Source: Rutstroemia sp. NJR-2017a BVV2
Lineage: Eukaryota; Ascomycota; Leotiomycetes; Helotiales; Rutstroemiaceae
Direction: 5' to 3'
Assembly (NCBI GenBank): GCA_002946415.1
Contig: NJPS01000062.1
Span: 124,001 to 188,000 of the forward strand
DNA: 64,000 nucleotides
Shown: positions 35,767-49,090 of the stretch, piece after piece
Layout of the letters: the number at the start of each line of letters is the position of its first letter
How positions within the stretch are numbered: the first letter of the stretch is position 1
The notes under the pieces: model-generated
Seen by the model: the letters and a program-made list of their open reading frames with translations, nothing else
What the model was told of the DNA's origin: nothing
Database searches by the model: none
Position numbers and translations under genes: made by a program

Positions 35767-37524
35767 CTAACTCGAGCTTGTACCTACTTGCATCGGAACA
35801 TCCTTTGCAGCCAGGTACATCTCATCCAACCCCCTTTATACAATCCCTCAGTCAGCTTCCTCAAAACCGTTCCTTTCCCTGCTCTCGCCATAGGTTTCCC
35901 CACCTTCGTGAACAGAATCAGCTTTTCCGTTATCCTCCCATACCTCGATTTTTTCTCATTTGCCTTTTCGATGAATGGCCAGAGTTCTTTTACAAACGCT
36001 GCCCTCTCATCTTTGTCTCTGGGTGGATTCCTGCCTCCACTAGCAATGAAACCCTCTCCCTTCCCTGCCCACAAACGATCGCTAACACCACAGAAGGATG
36101 GCCATTTACTAAACCTTCCATTCCTATCGGATTGAACTTCTGTCCCGTAGAACAAACAATCACGTCATCGGAACGCCCTTCGAATTTCCAAAGTCCAGGT
36201 TTATGTGGATGTTTAGAGAAGAGATCTTTTGTCCGGTATTCGTGCAAGGTAGGAAATGTAGAGAACACGCCTTGGAAAAGGCTCAGTTCGGCATTACGGA
36301 TAAACACAAGTTCATACAAATCGCCAGTAAATGGACGAAGTTCAATACCCATGCGCGAACTGAAGCTCATATACTCCCAATCCTCCGGGTCGGTAAGTAG
36401 GAGAGGATAGTAGCCCGTCTCTGTCGCGCCGAAGCTGATGAAAAGATGCGTTTGCGCTCTTATCATTTCGCCAGTTTCATGTGGAAGCGGACCACCGCCA
36501 TCGGTGACATACTTGAGTCGTCGGATACTTTCCAGGTACAAAGGATTCTTGGCGATGTCGACGAGGATAGAGGGGCTGAGGAAACTCACGTCGAGGTTCC
36601 CATGCAGGTGGGCTTGATTCGCGAGTTCGGCGGTCATGGGAACGGGTGGTGGGATGACGAGTGTGGTATTGGAGTAGATGGCAAATGCTACGGAACACAT
36701 TGCTGCGCTGTGAAAGAGCCCGAGACCAATGAATACTCTCTTGTTGCTGAAAATAGCGGATGCGACGGGGGCTTCACCAGGTGGTGGAAGAATGAGGAAG
36801 GTGTCGTGATGGGCTACGGTTCCGTGGGTTAAGATGACGGGTTTTGGGAAACCGGTTGATCCAGATGTGTGTAGGACAACAAAGGGATCATGTCGGGCCT
36901 CGTCGAATGTCATGGTGTATGGGTATGGGTTTACTGGGTCGGGATGGAGCAATTCATCCAGATTCTGTATTGTCAAAGTACGCATCTGTCTTTGCGATAG
37001 AACGATCCGAGTGAGAGCCGGTATATCTTCCGGAACCAGTAAAATCGTGCATTTAAGAGAATCGAGGAGTGACAAATGAGCGTCTGCACTGTTCATCGGC
37101 GAGCTGAAGAAAAGCTATATACTTAGATTAGCTAACTTCCTCTATTCGTTCGAAAATAGGCATTGACCTGATATCCAGTTTTGATGACAGCGAGCAGTAA
37201 TATGATGTACCTCAGGTCTTGGGGCCCAACATAGTTGATGGTCTCGAAAGTGTCGTTCCGTCCAATATTTGCTTCTATCCACCACGCACAACGATTGATA
37301 GCGCGACTGATCTCTTCAAAAGTTATGTCGCGAAATCCATCTTGAATACGGGTTGTGAGAGGTATGGACACGGAAACGCGTGTGGGATCGGTTGAGGCAA
37401 GCTGATCGATAACGACGGGGAGAAGTCGCCTTCCGCGGTCGGAGGGGTTAACGGATTCATTCTCCAAATTCACTCGAGAGGTTTGTGGTGATCGCTTCCT
37501 GAGCTTTGATATTGATGTGACCAT
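35767..37524 (-). pseudogene. NRPS-like / acyl-adenylating enzyme (AMP-binding), frame-broken and truncated
   Basis: This is the adenylation module of an NRPS-like or carboxylate reductase-type enzyme. The first exon (37524 to about 37165) carries RLLPVVIDQLA and FRDITFEEISRAINR; a GTCAAT...TATATAG intron leads to LFFSSPMNSADAHLSLL. Core motifs then follow: A3 LHTSGSTGFPKPVILTHG, LGLFHSAAM, VTDGGGPLP, A5 FGATETGYYPLL, A7/A8 YRTKDLF and FEGRSDDVIV. Near 36028-36036 the frame shifts; homology resumes in another frame with ERAAFVKELWPFIEKAN and the A10-like KGTVLRK. It shifts again in a run of Cs near 35829-35834 before a stop at 35767-35769. No carrier (PP-binding), thioesterase or reductase domain follows. 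The second shift in a homopolymer could be a sequencing error, but two shifts plus missing downstream domains argue for a dead gene. Confidence 0.8.
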
Positions 37525-38429
37525 TGAATGCCCGGATAGTTATCCTCTTGAAGGGCACCATGCTGACAATATTTGCTTCTGTCATCAATAAGCTGCCTAG
37601 ATTTCATAGGCCAGCATTATTTCTGTTCTTAAACATGCCAATTGCTGATGTTAGATGCCGTGCAGCCCGTCAATATTCTGCAGTGAGGATCCGCCATTCA
37701 CTAATCATCCCCGAGGGTTCACCCGTTTTGTGCTTCTTGACGTCAAATACTGTCGTTGATGACAGCAGAAAGGAGGTGTTATGGATATATCCTCCTCTCT
37801 CATCGAGCTCCCTCCGTGGATGTATGCCTTTGATGACTGTGCTGGCTGCATGGTGTCGATCACTTGGTGACCCGCCTGGTGAGTCCACGACGAAACGCAG
37901 GACTACCAAGAGCCGGATGCTTCGATTTTACGTTCAACGACGATTTGCTTTTCCAATTCACCTGCTGGGTTGGCATCTAGTACTAAAATGATGTTAATGA
38001 AAGATTTGATAGTAAGATAGTAAGATAGTACACAAGTGCAGGGTTCAATATGCGGGGAATACGTCGCTCTGAAGCAGAAGGGAACACGCTTACTGAGTAT
38101 TGGAAACAAAAATCTTAAACAATCATGTGATCAAAATGATAATGAGAAGTTCCAGAGAAGCCTCCAAAGGTTCGGTGGTTCTAGATTTTTAGACGAGTTA
38201 GAGACTCAAGAAGATACAAGAGACGGCGTTCAATTTACTGACAATATCATCCGCCGCCAAGCATTTCTACCGTAGCAGATCTCTCCCTGCGCACAGGCAA
38301 CATCCTCTCCCACCAACATTTCTCCAACCAACATTGCTTCTTCCGAGTTCACAGTAACCTCAAAGATCTTCTGCTCGATTATCCTGTCGGGATCTACATA
38401 GATAGTTAATTTACTCTCACACGGAAATC
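37525..38429. other. intergenic spacer
   Basis: This is a divergent promoter region between the adenylating pseudogene and the F-box gene. Short frames have no recognisable content. Confidence 0.5.
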
Positions 38430-39867
38430 ATGCAAAGCACTACCGTCGCCGACCTTCCATGTGAAGTGGTGGCTTCTATCCTCAAGAATCTCGATAACAT
38501 ACGCTTTATCCTCCCATGCCTTCTTGTTTGTCGCAAATTCTACCTCTCATACCAACAATATCCCGGCATTAAAAAGGATATTGTGGCAAATCACATAACG
38601 AAGAGCCTCCTTCCATACGCAGTCGCTGTAAGGGCAGCTTCTCACTTGCCCAAACCCCTCTCTGCAGCTTCGATTGACGAAGTCCTCGATAACATCTATG
38701 GACCGCAAGCGCAGCTCAATACTCGTTCCTGCCTTAACCAGATGCCTTTTGGTGACCTCCGTCACTTAGTTCGTATGCACGATATTATACACGAGTTGGT
38801 CATGGAGTTCGCCGGCAAGGCTTGGTCCATTCTCTTTCCAGATGATGTAAACTTGTCATCATTGGAGTACTTTCGTTTCTACCGCGCCTTCTACCGTTTC
38901 GAACTCCTCCGTAGCCTCTTCTTAACCCTGTCACCCAGTTACGACGATCTAGCGAATAGTAAAGCAAAGGCCCAGTTTCTTTCGAAACATCCACCGTGGG
39001 AGAATGAGCAGATTGCTTGTGTTCATGACTTCCTTTCGTGGAAGATGTCAAAAGGTCAGTTGCCGCCTGATCTTCTATGGGTCTTTACTGAGCACTGCTG
39101 TGTTAGGTCTCTATGAGGTTCTCAGCCATGATGTACAATTCGGGTATTATCGAGTGAATTATGTCGCATTTGGTAGTGAGATTTTTTGGCATCAAGTTTG
39201 GGTAAGTTTCGGTTGTATACGTGTATTCTTTCGATCGCGCGATATCAGCTACCTTCTGTTATATATTTGCCATTTGTACTCCTTTCACTTCGTTACTTAT
39301 ATAACTGATAATGAACTAAATAAATAGTTATCGCAAGGCATCGAGTTTGTGCATGGTTTGCAGAATCAAAGTTTCCATGACATTAAACTTAGCTTGCCAC
39401 ATTCACCCGACGGTCTTAGTGTTCAGCTTTGCGGGGAATTAAACACCGAGTACGATTCGAGCATCGAGGACAACGGTCTTCTTCTCAATGAATACTCCCA
39501 GTATGATTTGGATTCTTTAACCCCGCGTGAGGATCCTGCCGACACGGATACTGGTCCATACGAAGTTTGGGCTCCTACGCACTCGCATCGTTCGCAGTAT
39601 GCCTTCGTTATGTTCGTCGGCGATGATTGGCTTCGTCAACGTGCTTACGTTCTCTGGGACTCTTCTCGTCTCCATAGTAATAACTTTTTGGAGATGCTCC
39701 AGGATCCGCCAGAAGAGCGGACACACAGGCCTTCCCAGGCGGAGTGGAATGCCCTGACTCATTCCTGGACCGAGCGAACTGATGTATGGATCCAGGGCGG
39801 GTCCGGTTACTGGGCTGAAGGAGATCTTAGTAGGATTGTTTGGACGGAAAGAGCTCAACGTGCTTGA
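38430..39867 (+). CDS. F-box domain protein
   Basis: A 419-residue protein in three exons: 38430-39054, 39107-39201 and 39328-39867, phases 1 and 0. The N-terminus is an F-box, TTVADLPCEVVASILKNL...LPCLLVCRKFYLSY, the Skp1-binding module of SCF ubiquitin ligases. The rest has no leucine-rich or WD repeats. It is a mostly helical region rich in aromatic residues (WENEQIACVHDFLSW, FGYYRVNYVAFGSEIFWHQVW) and ends with an acidic stretch and WIQGGSGYWAEGDLSRIVW. This resembles the many lineage-specific ascomycete F-box proteins of unknown target. Splice sites at all junctions are canonical, although intron 2 is longer (126 bp). The adapter role is inferred from the F-box; the substrate is unknown. 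Confidence 0.85.
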
Positions 39868-40240
39868 TGAACACCTATTCGATAGCATCGAGGTGCTCCA
39901 ACCTGGAGTTGGCTTGGGATATTCTAATATACGCGATTGTTCTTTCTTGCAAGGAGAATAAGAAAATTGCATTGTTCTCATGCCTTCACAATGTTCAGGA
40001 GTTAATCACGAAATAAGGGCAAGTATCTCAAAAGCTGCATTAATGGAGATGTCACAGTGGGAAATATTGATATAGTAAAGCATCTATCATTCCTAATCGC
40101 TCAATCGAAGAATTTGTGGTTGGCAGAGCCTATGTTACAGGAGACAGCGAGTGTCTCAAAAGGTTATGTACAATGAATCAACGAATCCTCCCCCTTCAAG
40201 AAACACCAAATCTCAGAAATGGTAGTCAATACGGCACAAT
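39868..40240. other. convergent 3' spacer
   Basis: The spacer lies between the stops of the F-box and AA9 genes. No feature is seen. Confidence 0.5.
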
Positions 40241-41248
40241 CTATGCATCGCAAGAATCGTCATCATCAGATGCGGTTGCGGTTGGGGCAGCGGCAGCAGA
40301 TGTAGCCGACGCAACGCTGGTGACGAAAGTGGATGGGGCAGCGACGGAAGAAACAGCTGAGGTCTGCGAAGCGGCAGCGGCGGTGGTTGAAGCGGCAACT
40401 GCAGAGGTAGCAACGCTAGCAGCGCTGGTAGCAGATGCACTACCAGTAGCGGCACCAGTAGCACCGTATAATGCTGGTCCAGGGATGGTGTACGAGGCCA
40501 TGGAGGCGTAGATGTTGACCAAGATACCTGGGTCGGTTGGGGTGTAGAGAGCCTCACCGAGAGTCCCCGCTGGTGCAGCGGAGCCACTGCCAGTGACATC
40601 GAGGTTGATACATTGTGGGTAGTTCTGTGCTCCATCCGATGACTCGGCTCCGTGAAGAGCAATGATTTCGTGACGCAAGACGTAACCACCGGCGGCGATA
40701 TCGGAGGGAATGGTGATAGTCCATGTGTTGTTGTTGGCAATCATCTTATCAGATGCCCATGTTCCGGGGACGGTGGTGTCGTCGATCAAACCACCTTCAT
40801 CGATCTTGAAGAACTTGAGAGTAGTCTTGTCAACAGTGGTGCAGTCTCCGCCACAGTTTGCGAGGTAGCTAATGACTGGGCCGTGATGAGATTCGGGCCA
40901 TGTAGTCCACTGGAGGTCAATGGTTCCACCGGCAGCCACGGTGGCTGAAAGTGCAGCGTTGGTAGCACTCTTTGCGCAAATGATATCCGGACCGGCATAC
41001 TGAGAGGGGCTCTCGAATCCCAAGTCGAGGTTGGCATCAGCCCAACCAATTCGCTTTGGTGCGGTGCTTGCGTATGAATCCGATGGAGTCCAGTTCGGAG
41101 TGCTATCGTGGGGGTTAGTTTTGTCTCTTGACGCCCAAGAATATAGTTCAGCTTACTAAGTTCCGTCGATGACAATACCCGAAACGTAACCGTGGGCAGC
41201 GACTGATGCAACGCATCCAGCGAAAGCGGCGATCTTAGTGAAAGACAT
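40241..41248 (-). CDS. AA9 lytic polysaccharide monooxygenase, copy 1
   Basis: A secreted copper enzyme of 317 residues that oxidatively cleaves cellulose (AA9, formerly GH61). Exons are 41248-41157 and 41102-40241. The signal peptide [18 protein letters not shown] is cut to expose the essential N-terminal His of HGYVSG, which forms the histidine brace. The second copper His lies in [13 protein letters not shown] and the axial Tyr in QNYPQCINL. Conserved [25 protein letters not shown] and [13 protein letters not shown] complete the fold. Instead of a cellulose-binding module the C-terminus is a tail of about 85 residues rich in Ala, Ser and Thr, ending DDDDSCDA. It would be induced by plant cell wall material; that is family knowledge, not seen here. 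It is paralogous to the AA9 gene at 47784, from which it diverges. Confidence 0.95.
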
Positions 41249-44200
41249 CGTGATTCGAGTGGTTTCGAAAGTTGAGAGAATGGAGGCTTAGAGTTTGTTG
41301 ATTGATTGGGGTAAAAACAAGTAGTGATCTCAGACCAGCTTAATGAATGTAAAAGTGCACGAGGCAAAAGGAGTGAAAGTGAGAGAGCGAAAAAAGAATG
41401 ATAGACGTTTGAGAAGACAAAGAGCAACCTGGCTTTGGTGATGAGGAAAGAAAAAGACATGAGAAGACGGTCGAGTGAGTGAGAATATATACAATTGACT
41501 TCTCGTCTACAAGACCTGCCCAGACCTTCTCCTGTTCTCCGCTTCCCATCGATTAATTTCAGAGCCGCCCACCATTCTTGCCCTTCCAGATCCATGTTAG
41601 GACAAAGTCTATCAAGATCTGTTGTTCTGCATCGATGATCATTCGTTTCGGTAGCCAAGCCGTCGAGAATATATTAAGGCGGTAGGGGGGTTGCTTTCCA
41701 AGGGCCTGCCATCTCATCTCCCTTGTCAAAGCGCTACCCAAAGCGATTGAATCCCGTTTGTAAACGCAGGAAAATATAATATACTTTCATTGGTGGATTG
41801 ATTCGGATGTCATCATTGCCAAGTTAAGTCCCAGTGGATGCAAGTAAGCCGGAACTGATATTTAGTCCGTGTGTCTCGGATTGACAGATCCAGCTGGCAC
41901 GAACGGTCCTAAGCCTTCGCCCCTTCACGGCGCTCACTCTGCCTCCCTCATTTCGCTTATTCTTTTCGGCTCCGAAGTGGCACCAAATTGGCCCCTGCTT
42001 GTTTCGAGGATGGGTAATTTGCGGCGACGGCATACGACGCAATGAGAGGTTTGCTTATTGGGTAATATTCTTCAATTGTGCATAGGGCTCTCCGTCTTGT
42101 CGATATTTTGGTCCCTATGCCGGTACGTTTTCATAAACAACACCCAACCGAAACCTTACTGTTGTTTGAAGAAACAGTGATGATATTGTCAGGAGTGGCG
42201 TTGCGACTAATTCCCAGCTCAGCACTGTACTTACGATTGGAATTCGTGAGTCTTACTTCACAGACAAGTTATCATGGATAATGCTCAATGCGCGCCAACT
42301 GTTGAAAAATGGTGGATTCAAGTAGATTAAGCAGACGTGGACAACCTGGGGACAATTGCATGAGTGAGAGCAGAAAGAATAAAGAACAGCCAATGTTTTG
42401 TATCTCTTGGCGCGCTGAGGATTCCGATTGGCCCCTAATTCCCAGTCCTGGCGCTATCCTGTATGCTTATGCAAGGTACGGATTGCTGAAACATCATGGT
42501 AGAAACTTTTTTGTCATCGCTGGAAAAAAAGCCCGAAAAGAATAATCCATGCACCATCATATTACCATCACATCTGACTTGGCGGCTCGCTTTATTCACA
42601 GCGCAAATTGAAAGCTCAATGTCAAGTTAAGCGAAAATGTTCCATTAGACCAAATTCTTGCAGATTGTCCTAATCTTTTCATGTTCCTGTTTTTTCAACA
42701 GCCGTAGCTCTGTATATTGCGCCAGGAGCCTCAGAATCCACAGGGGAAGTAAAGTCAATTACCCTATCTAGTCTTCGTATCATGCCCTCTGTGAACAGCT
42801 AGGCTAGGTCCATGCTGTCTGATCTTAGATGTTATCATTTCTTTGCTTGTGGTTTGGGTCTCTCCGGACCTTCTCCCAAAGCGCTTTATCTCAGCACATG
42901 TCTTTTTTCACGGGTTCTGTGAGCCCCATTTTCATCCAGCGGGCCTGCCAATGGCGGACGTTGACGCAGCATAAGGTTTTCCATGAAGAGGTGAGAAACT
43001 ACACCGGGGCAAAACCTGACGGGTTCGAGGCCAGCTAACCAGTTCACTGCAGAAACATGCACATGCCGTCAATCACTACACGAGCTTCCGCGTTCAATAG
43101 CGAACTCCGTTCACGAATGACAATGAATCTCCACCTAGTGCGTCGACGACTCCAGTTGAGCCCTCAACACGCAGCAACTACAAGCTGGTTCAGAGAAATT
43201 CCTCACTGGAGAGAGTTTCAGAACACTACCTTCCGCGCTGCACGCTTCCACTTTCTCCGATATGACGTTCGATTCTATACTTCGATGTTAGCAAGTACCG
43301 GAATGAATCCATCGCGACTTTGAGCTTTGTGGACCATGAAGCTAGACTACATATTATGGAAGATATCCGAGAATAGGGGGAAGTAACACCCGAGATTAGA
43401 GCAAACAAGTCAACTGCCATCTAAGGCAGACGGTGCTATAGTTATACAATCAAACACTAGTCCAAGTGGTACCAGAATCCAGTCAGCCATAAGGAGTAGT
43501 AGGAGGCTAAAAAATCATCGTTGCAAAGACTATACCTAATCAATATTTCATACTTAACAATTCTTTTTAAGAATTCAAGTGTCAGGATCGCGGTACATAT
43601 TGCCAATTCTTCGGAAATGAGGCGAAGAATACCATGTTGTCAATACGCAAAAGCTATACTTGACGATTAGTTCGCAAGGAGTGAACCGAGGAGGGGTTTG
43701 CGAGTCTAGTCGTTCGCAAAATTAGGCTCTCTTTTCCTCTTCTATCCCAACATTAGCATTTCATTTTTACATTCTTGCTGACTAGAGCATCTTATTTGCT
43801 ATATACCGTATTGTTATCGACGGCTCGTGAAGTGGATCGTCCCCAGTTTATGTGTCAAAATCTATAGCGCAAGCGATTAGGCAGCAGCGACGGCATTTTC
43901 CCAGATCTCTCTTCACCACGTTCATGGATCCCACGGATTGAACTTGGCATTTGTTGCATATGAGACCAGTTTATGGTTCTTGCGTACAGATAGAAAATAA
44001 GAAAACCCCGAGAAACAAGCACAAATATACATTGTCAAAGGTTGGCCGGTTATTAATGATTGTTGAACAGTGAGCAAAAAGTAAGTCGGTAGACATTGTG
44101 AAGTATGATACGGCCTGAATGAGGGCCATTCAGGAATTGAGCCCTAGTTTCCAAACCTGTATGTAAGTGACAAAGTATGGTCGTTGGATGATCAAAGCCA

Positions 44201-47200
44201 ACTTCACCAAAATTGTGTGGACAGCTGTAGAGCATTAGAATACCCCTATACCGGCTTGACACTCACCTTGGATGCTACAAAAAGAGGTATGACATGACAA
44301 TAGAAGAGATTAAATACCACTGGAGTGGTTAAAATATGGATATTTTATTTAGTTTCCTGAAGACGCCAGCTTCCTTCTTCTTCTTCACCTCGATAATATG
44401 AGCTAGAATACAGACGTATATAAGTGGACGTTCTGATGCAGATAGTAATTGGGATCCAGAATGCGTATTTGCCAACCAGCTCTTCACTCCTTGTGCCCTG
44501 CCATTCAACTTACCTCTCCATATTCTTCACCCTTGCGTAATTGACTTGAGCAATTTTAGTTCTGTATTCAAGTTTCCATCGAGATGCTCTTCAACGAAGT
44601 GTTGAGAATGATTCAAGTCCCTGTGATGAACTTGAACGCTCATGTCATTATTTATATCCTGTTCGAAACTTTGATCTCGTGAGCCAGATCACTGCTGATA
44701 AACAGGTCATAACGATGGACAGGAAGATGAATAGAACAAGCGCTAAGCTTTGTGCTGGTATGCAGAATGGCTACTTGTTTCAATACTAATTGAGTAAGCT
44801 CGTAATTTCTCATGTTATTATTTAATCAACTGAGAATCAAAATCCTGGAAGAACAATCTTAACGTAAGAGAGGAGTCATCTCAAGCTCTTTGTGGTTTAT
44901 TACCATGGATGACTCCTACCAGATGATGTAGCTTCCCCGTCTGTAGACATCCGCTTGCTATCCCATTAATAGTTTGCTTCAGCTAACATCACTGCATCAG
45001 CCTGCTGCTGCTGGTAGCTGCTTTCCTAGAATCCTAGTGTGATATTATGGTCTTATTCTCCTGAGGCGATGCTATGTACCTACCCGCTGCAAATATTGGA
45101 AGACCCAAAATTTTGAGCGATGCGACTTCGGCGATATCGTTAAGTGATATATATGGCAGTGAACATACAACGACGGTTATTCAACCATGGAACGAGGTAG
45201 AAACAAAATATTTGCAGCTGGGCCAGATAAATGACCTGGAGCAACGAGCAATATCTGAAGTCGGAGCACTGGAGAATCGAGATGGAAACACAGGATCCAG
45301 GGGGTTTGGAGATTGTGCACAACGATAAGTAAGTTTGAAAACGTAGGTTTAGTCTGATTTCGGAAGTATATACATCTCGGATTTTATTCCACTTTATTGA
45401 TCAACAGGTCCTCAGCACGTCTCCCAGTTCAATGGGCTATACAGACACTTTACAATTCAGTAGGGATGTATATAGGTAAACTGTTTCTAGCTCTCGGGCT
45501 ACCAGCATGGAAAGATTATGGCACGTTGAGGAAGACAATTATGAAGCGAAAGTTGGCACACCAATATTAACTGCCGCTTATGTTATGAGTTATTCCCAAA
45601 TTCGACACCCATTCTAAACAAATACCTCCTGCAAAAATACTCAATCTTTTCATTGTCCCCTACCATATCCAGTTTAAAGTGGTAGGCTTGCCTTTAGTGA
45701 TTGATGCTTCGCTTCCTAATGCTTGATACTTTCAAGAAGAGTTATGTTACGAATAGCTGGTCTGTACTAGCGATGTTGCGACGATCGCCGGTATGGGTTC
45801 AGCAGTTGTGAATGCAGAAACTTTTCCACAGACCACTAGCATCTCACACCGAGTAATCACAAGATAATGTCCCCAATTAATGAATGACAAAGATATGCGC
45901 GCTGTTAACATTGAATTAAGAACAATCGATGTATGCTAAAGTGAATAGCAAAGCCAAGCATCTGAAATGCGCGTGAATTCATGTCAGATCAGTGTTCTTT
46001 TCTTGAGTAATTCCCAGTGACATCTATCAGGCATTGGCTATTCTTGATAGACACAATGAAAGTAAAGTAAACAGTTTACAATGGCAATTAGATTATGAAC
46101 ACAGATACTGAGTAAGAAGTATGATGCCCCTCGCAGACATATCATTACTAGGTTGATTGTCGGGACTAAGTCCGTAGACAAGCTTTCAGAGTGTCGGAAC
46201 CTGTCTAACCTTAACGCCAGGCGAGCCAACTGGCTATGGAAGCACAAATTAGTCTTCCTTCTCAGGAAGTTCATAATGTTCAAACAAGCTTTCGACGAAA
46301 ACTCAACTCCTTTTAAAGTGTTGAATCAATTGGACGAAGTTTTGACTTTATCTCGACCTCACGTCAGGAATGGAAGCGACGGGCGAGAATGCGAAATGCG
46401 ATATTATATGTCAAAGCACCCTGAATGCTTGAATGGCCGGAAATGTTTCGAATTCGGCTTCGCGGCGTGTAAATATGACCCCTTCGACTCGCATGCATCA
46501 AACAGCGCGGCAACGCCTGAGCATATGCCTCATTGCACTCTAATCCCAGATCGCTTCCACACTGGTGCGCTTCCTGCCACAAAATAAAAGTTCGATCATA
46601 ATGGAGCTACCATCGCGCGAAATTGTTATGGAATGTGAAGGAAGTGTCTCCCAATAGCATGGAAGCGATGCTCGAAGAGTACGGCGCGAGTACAATTTGT
46701 CGTTGAAAAGCGCCAAATTAGGTGCGAATAAAATAAAGGATGAACTATGCCAGGCACCGTTCAAGGTGTTTGCTGTGGCTTTGATCTTTTGGTAGGAGAA
46801 AGAAACTCCCAAATTGAGAAGGGCAATCTATCTTGCTTGAGCGTCAATATGGATGGGCGCCGACATGCAATTTATTACAACCATTGGCAGTTTCAAACAA
46901 ATACTTCATCCAAGCCTTGATTGGTCGAATACCGGATGTATAGTCAAAAACGTTCTAGTAAGCGTGAGATGCAGGGGCTTCCAATTCCTTTCTGGGGCCC
47001 AGAATTTAAAAAACACGGATATACTGTGCAGTGTCATGTTTCATGCTTAGACCAGCGACTAAGTGAGGATGAATTTATGAAATTCCACAATTTACTTCCC
47101 CCTGATAGGTTCTCACGTCAACCGACCACCAAATCGGCCATCACCCGCCAAAAACGACGGCTTCGGATATCGAAATATCGGATACCGGATAGCGCATTGG

Positions 47201-47783
47201 CGCGCATCGCCTAGGGATGGAGTCCTTTGTATGGGTTGTCAACCCTTCAAATTAACTCCATGCTCAAGCGAGCAGCAAATATATTGCTAATTACCGCTCG
47301 ACATGCACCTCTTTTTGACTGTTTCTTCGTTCTAGCCATGCGAGCCTTCCATTTCTGTTTCCGATTCACCTCTCCCCCCACTTTAAATCAAGCATAACCA
47401 GTTGCCCCCATCTCATAAACGAAACTTAATCATCTTGGTCAAGGATCAATCAGAGGAACTAGGATTCCCGCAGCGTTTGGTTTCCTGTATACTGGTGGAA
47501 TCTCTCCACTACTGAGATGTTCATCTGAGGTTGCGAACTCTAAGGGGGCCATCCTTCGAGTTTGTATATAAGTATCTTTTCTCGCAGCTTACAATGAATC
47601 CTACATCGTTCAACCAAAACACTTTCTTTCTTCACCACCACATTCATTTCAGTCCTAGTTGACTTATACATTCATTACTTCATTGATTGAAGCTTCCAAA
47701 CCAAAGCCTTTTACTCCCGACACTCATTCGACGTCCAAAGAAGTTTATCTTTCCCACTTAATTCATCAAACCAATCCATCAAA
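41249..47783. other. 6.5-kb gene-free gap between divergent AA9 genes
   Basis: Only short anonymous open frames occur on both strands; none carries a domain, signal peptide or convincing exon pattern. The DNA is AT-rich and lacks tandem repeats or terminal inverted repeats that I could find. The outer parts must contain the promoters of the two AA9 genes. A relic too decayed to recognise by eye cannot be excluded. Confidence 0.45.
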
Positions 47784-49090
47784 ATGTCTTTCTCCAAGAT
47801 CTCCGTCATGGCTGGTGCCGCTTTTGTTTCTTCCGTTGCAGCTCACGGTTTTGTCCAAAACATCGAGGCTGAGGGTGTCTGGTGAGTTGATCAGAGTCCC
47901 ATCTCAGGTCGAATTGCATTCTAATAGTTTCACCAGGTACCAAGGTTACAACCCAAGTTTCCAATACCAGACCCCAGCACCAGTTGTTGCCGGATGGTCC
48001 GACCCTAAGGACTCGGATAACGGATTCGTTGCCCCCGATGCGTACGCAACCGGCGACATCATCTGCCACAAGAGCGCAACCAACGGTCAAGGTTACGTCA
48101 ATGTAACTGCTGGAAGCGATGTTACTTTGGCATGGAACACCTGGCCAGTATCTCACCACGGTCCAGTCCTCGGTATGTGAAGGTATCAGCATGTACATAC
48201 AGTTGTAGCTAATATTTGACGCAGATTATCTGGCGAGCTGTGACGGTGACTGCACGACAGTTGACAAGACCGGCCTCGAATTCTTCAAGATCGACGGTGT
48301 TGGACACATTAGCGGTTCCAACCCAGGTATCTGGGCCACCGACAACTTGATTGCCAACAACAACTCCTGGGCAGTTAACATCCCAAGCACTCTCGCCCCC
48401 GGTCCATATGTTCTCCGCCATGAGATCATCGCACTTCACAGTGCCAACCAGGCTGATGGTGCTCAAAACTACCCCCAATGCATCAACTTGTGGGTTAGCG
48501 GTACCGGAACCGCAAGCCCCTCTGGTGAGGTCGCAACCTCGTTCTACACTGAGACCGACCCAAGCATTCTGTTCAACCTCTACCAGGACTTCTCCTCCTA
48601 CTCAGTTCCAGGCCCCGCCCAATGGTCCGGAGCCACCTCATCTGCTCCTCTAAGCGCATACTCTGCCACCCCATCCGGAGGTGCCGTCGCCACCGGAGCT
48701 GCCTCATCTGCTGTTTCCAGCGCCACCATCGCATCTTCATCCGCCATTGCCACTAGCGCCGCTGTTTCCCAAGCATCCAGCGCCGTTGCAGCTTCATCCG
48801 CCACCTCTGCCGTTGTCTCTGCCACCAGCGCAGCATCCGCAGTTGTTGCAACCAGCGCCGCCTCGAGCTCCAAGAAATCTTGCTCCAAGGCTGCTACATC
48901 TGTTCTTTCATCCGCTCAAGTCGCAGCTGTTACACCGGCCCCAGTTGTCTCCTCCGCCGCCGCCGCTGGTGGATCCAATGTTATTACTCTAGAAATCACC
49001 GACTACGAATGGGTCACTGACATTGTCACTGAGACTGTCACCGCTGGTGCCCAGAAGATGCGCCGTCATGCTCGTGATGTTCGCGCATAA
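47784..49090 (+). CDS. AA9 lytic polysaccharide monooxygenase, copy 2
   Basis: A second secreted AA9 copper monooxygenase, 399 residues, exons 47784-47881, 47937-48172 and 48225-49090. The signal peptide [20 protein letters not shown] precedes the mature N-terminal His of [17 protein letters not shown]. The brace His is in [13 protein letters not shown], the axial Tyr in [11 protein letters not shown], and the core includes [11 protein letters not shown] and [19 protein letters not shown]. After the catalytic domain comes a very long tail of about 170 residues, dominated by Ala, Ser, Thr and Val. It closes with [16 protein letters not shown] and a basic end; no carbohydrate-binding module is seen. 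It shares the catalytic architecture and the same kind of tail with the copy at 40241-41248 but has an extra intron after SHHGPVL, so duplication was not recent. Confidence 0.95.

Noticed and set aside
40116..40511. Long Ala/Val-rich open frame on the plus strand
   Set aside because: It is the complement of the Ala/Ser/Thr-rich tail of AA9 copy 1; composition alone keeps it open.
43005..43040. GGTTCGAGGCC word resembling a tRNA B box
   Set aside because: The T stem has two mismatches of five and no A box or cloverleaf fits upstream.
46153..47214. Two medium open frames in the AA9 gap
   Set aside because: No domain, signal peptide, codon pattern or splice logic supports them.
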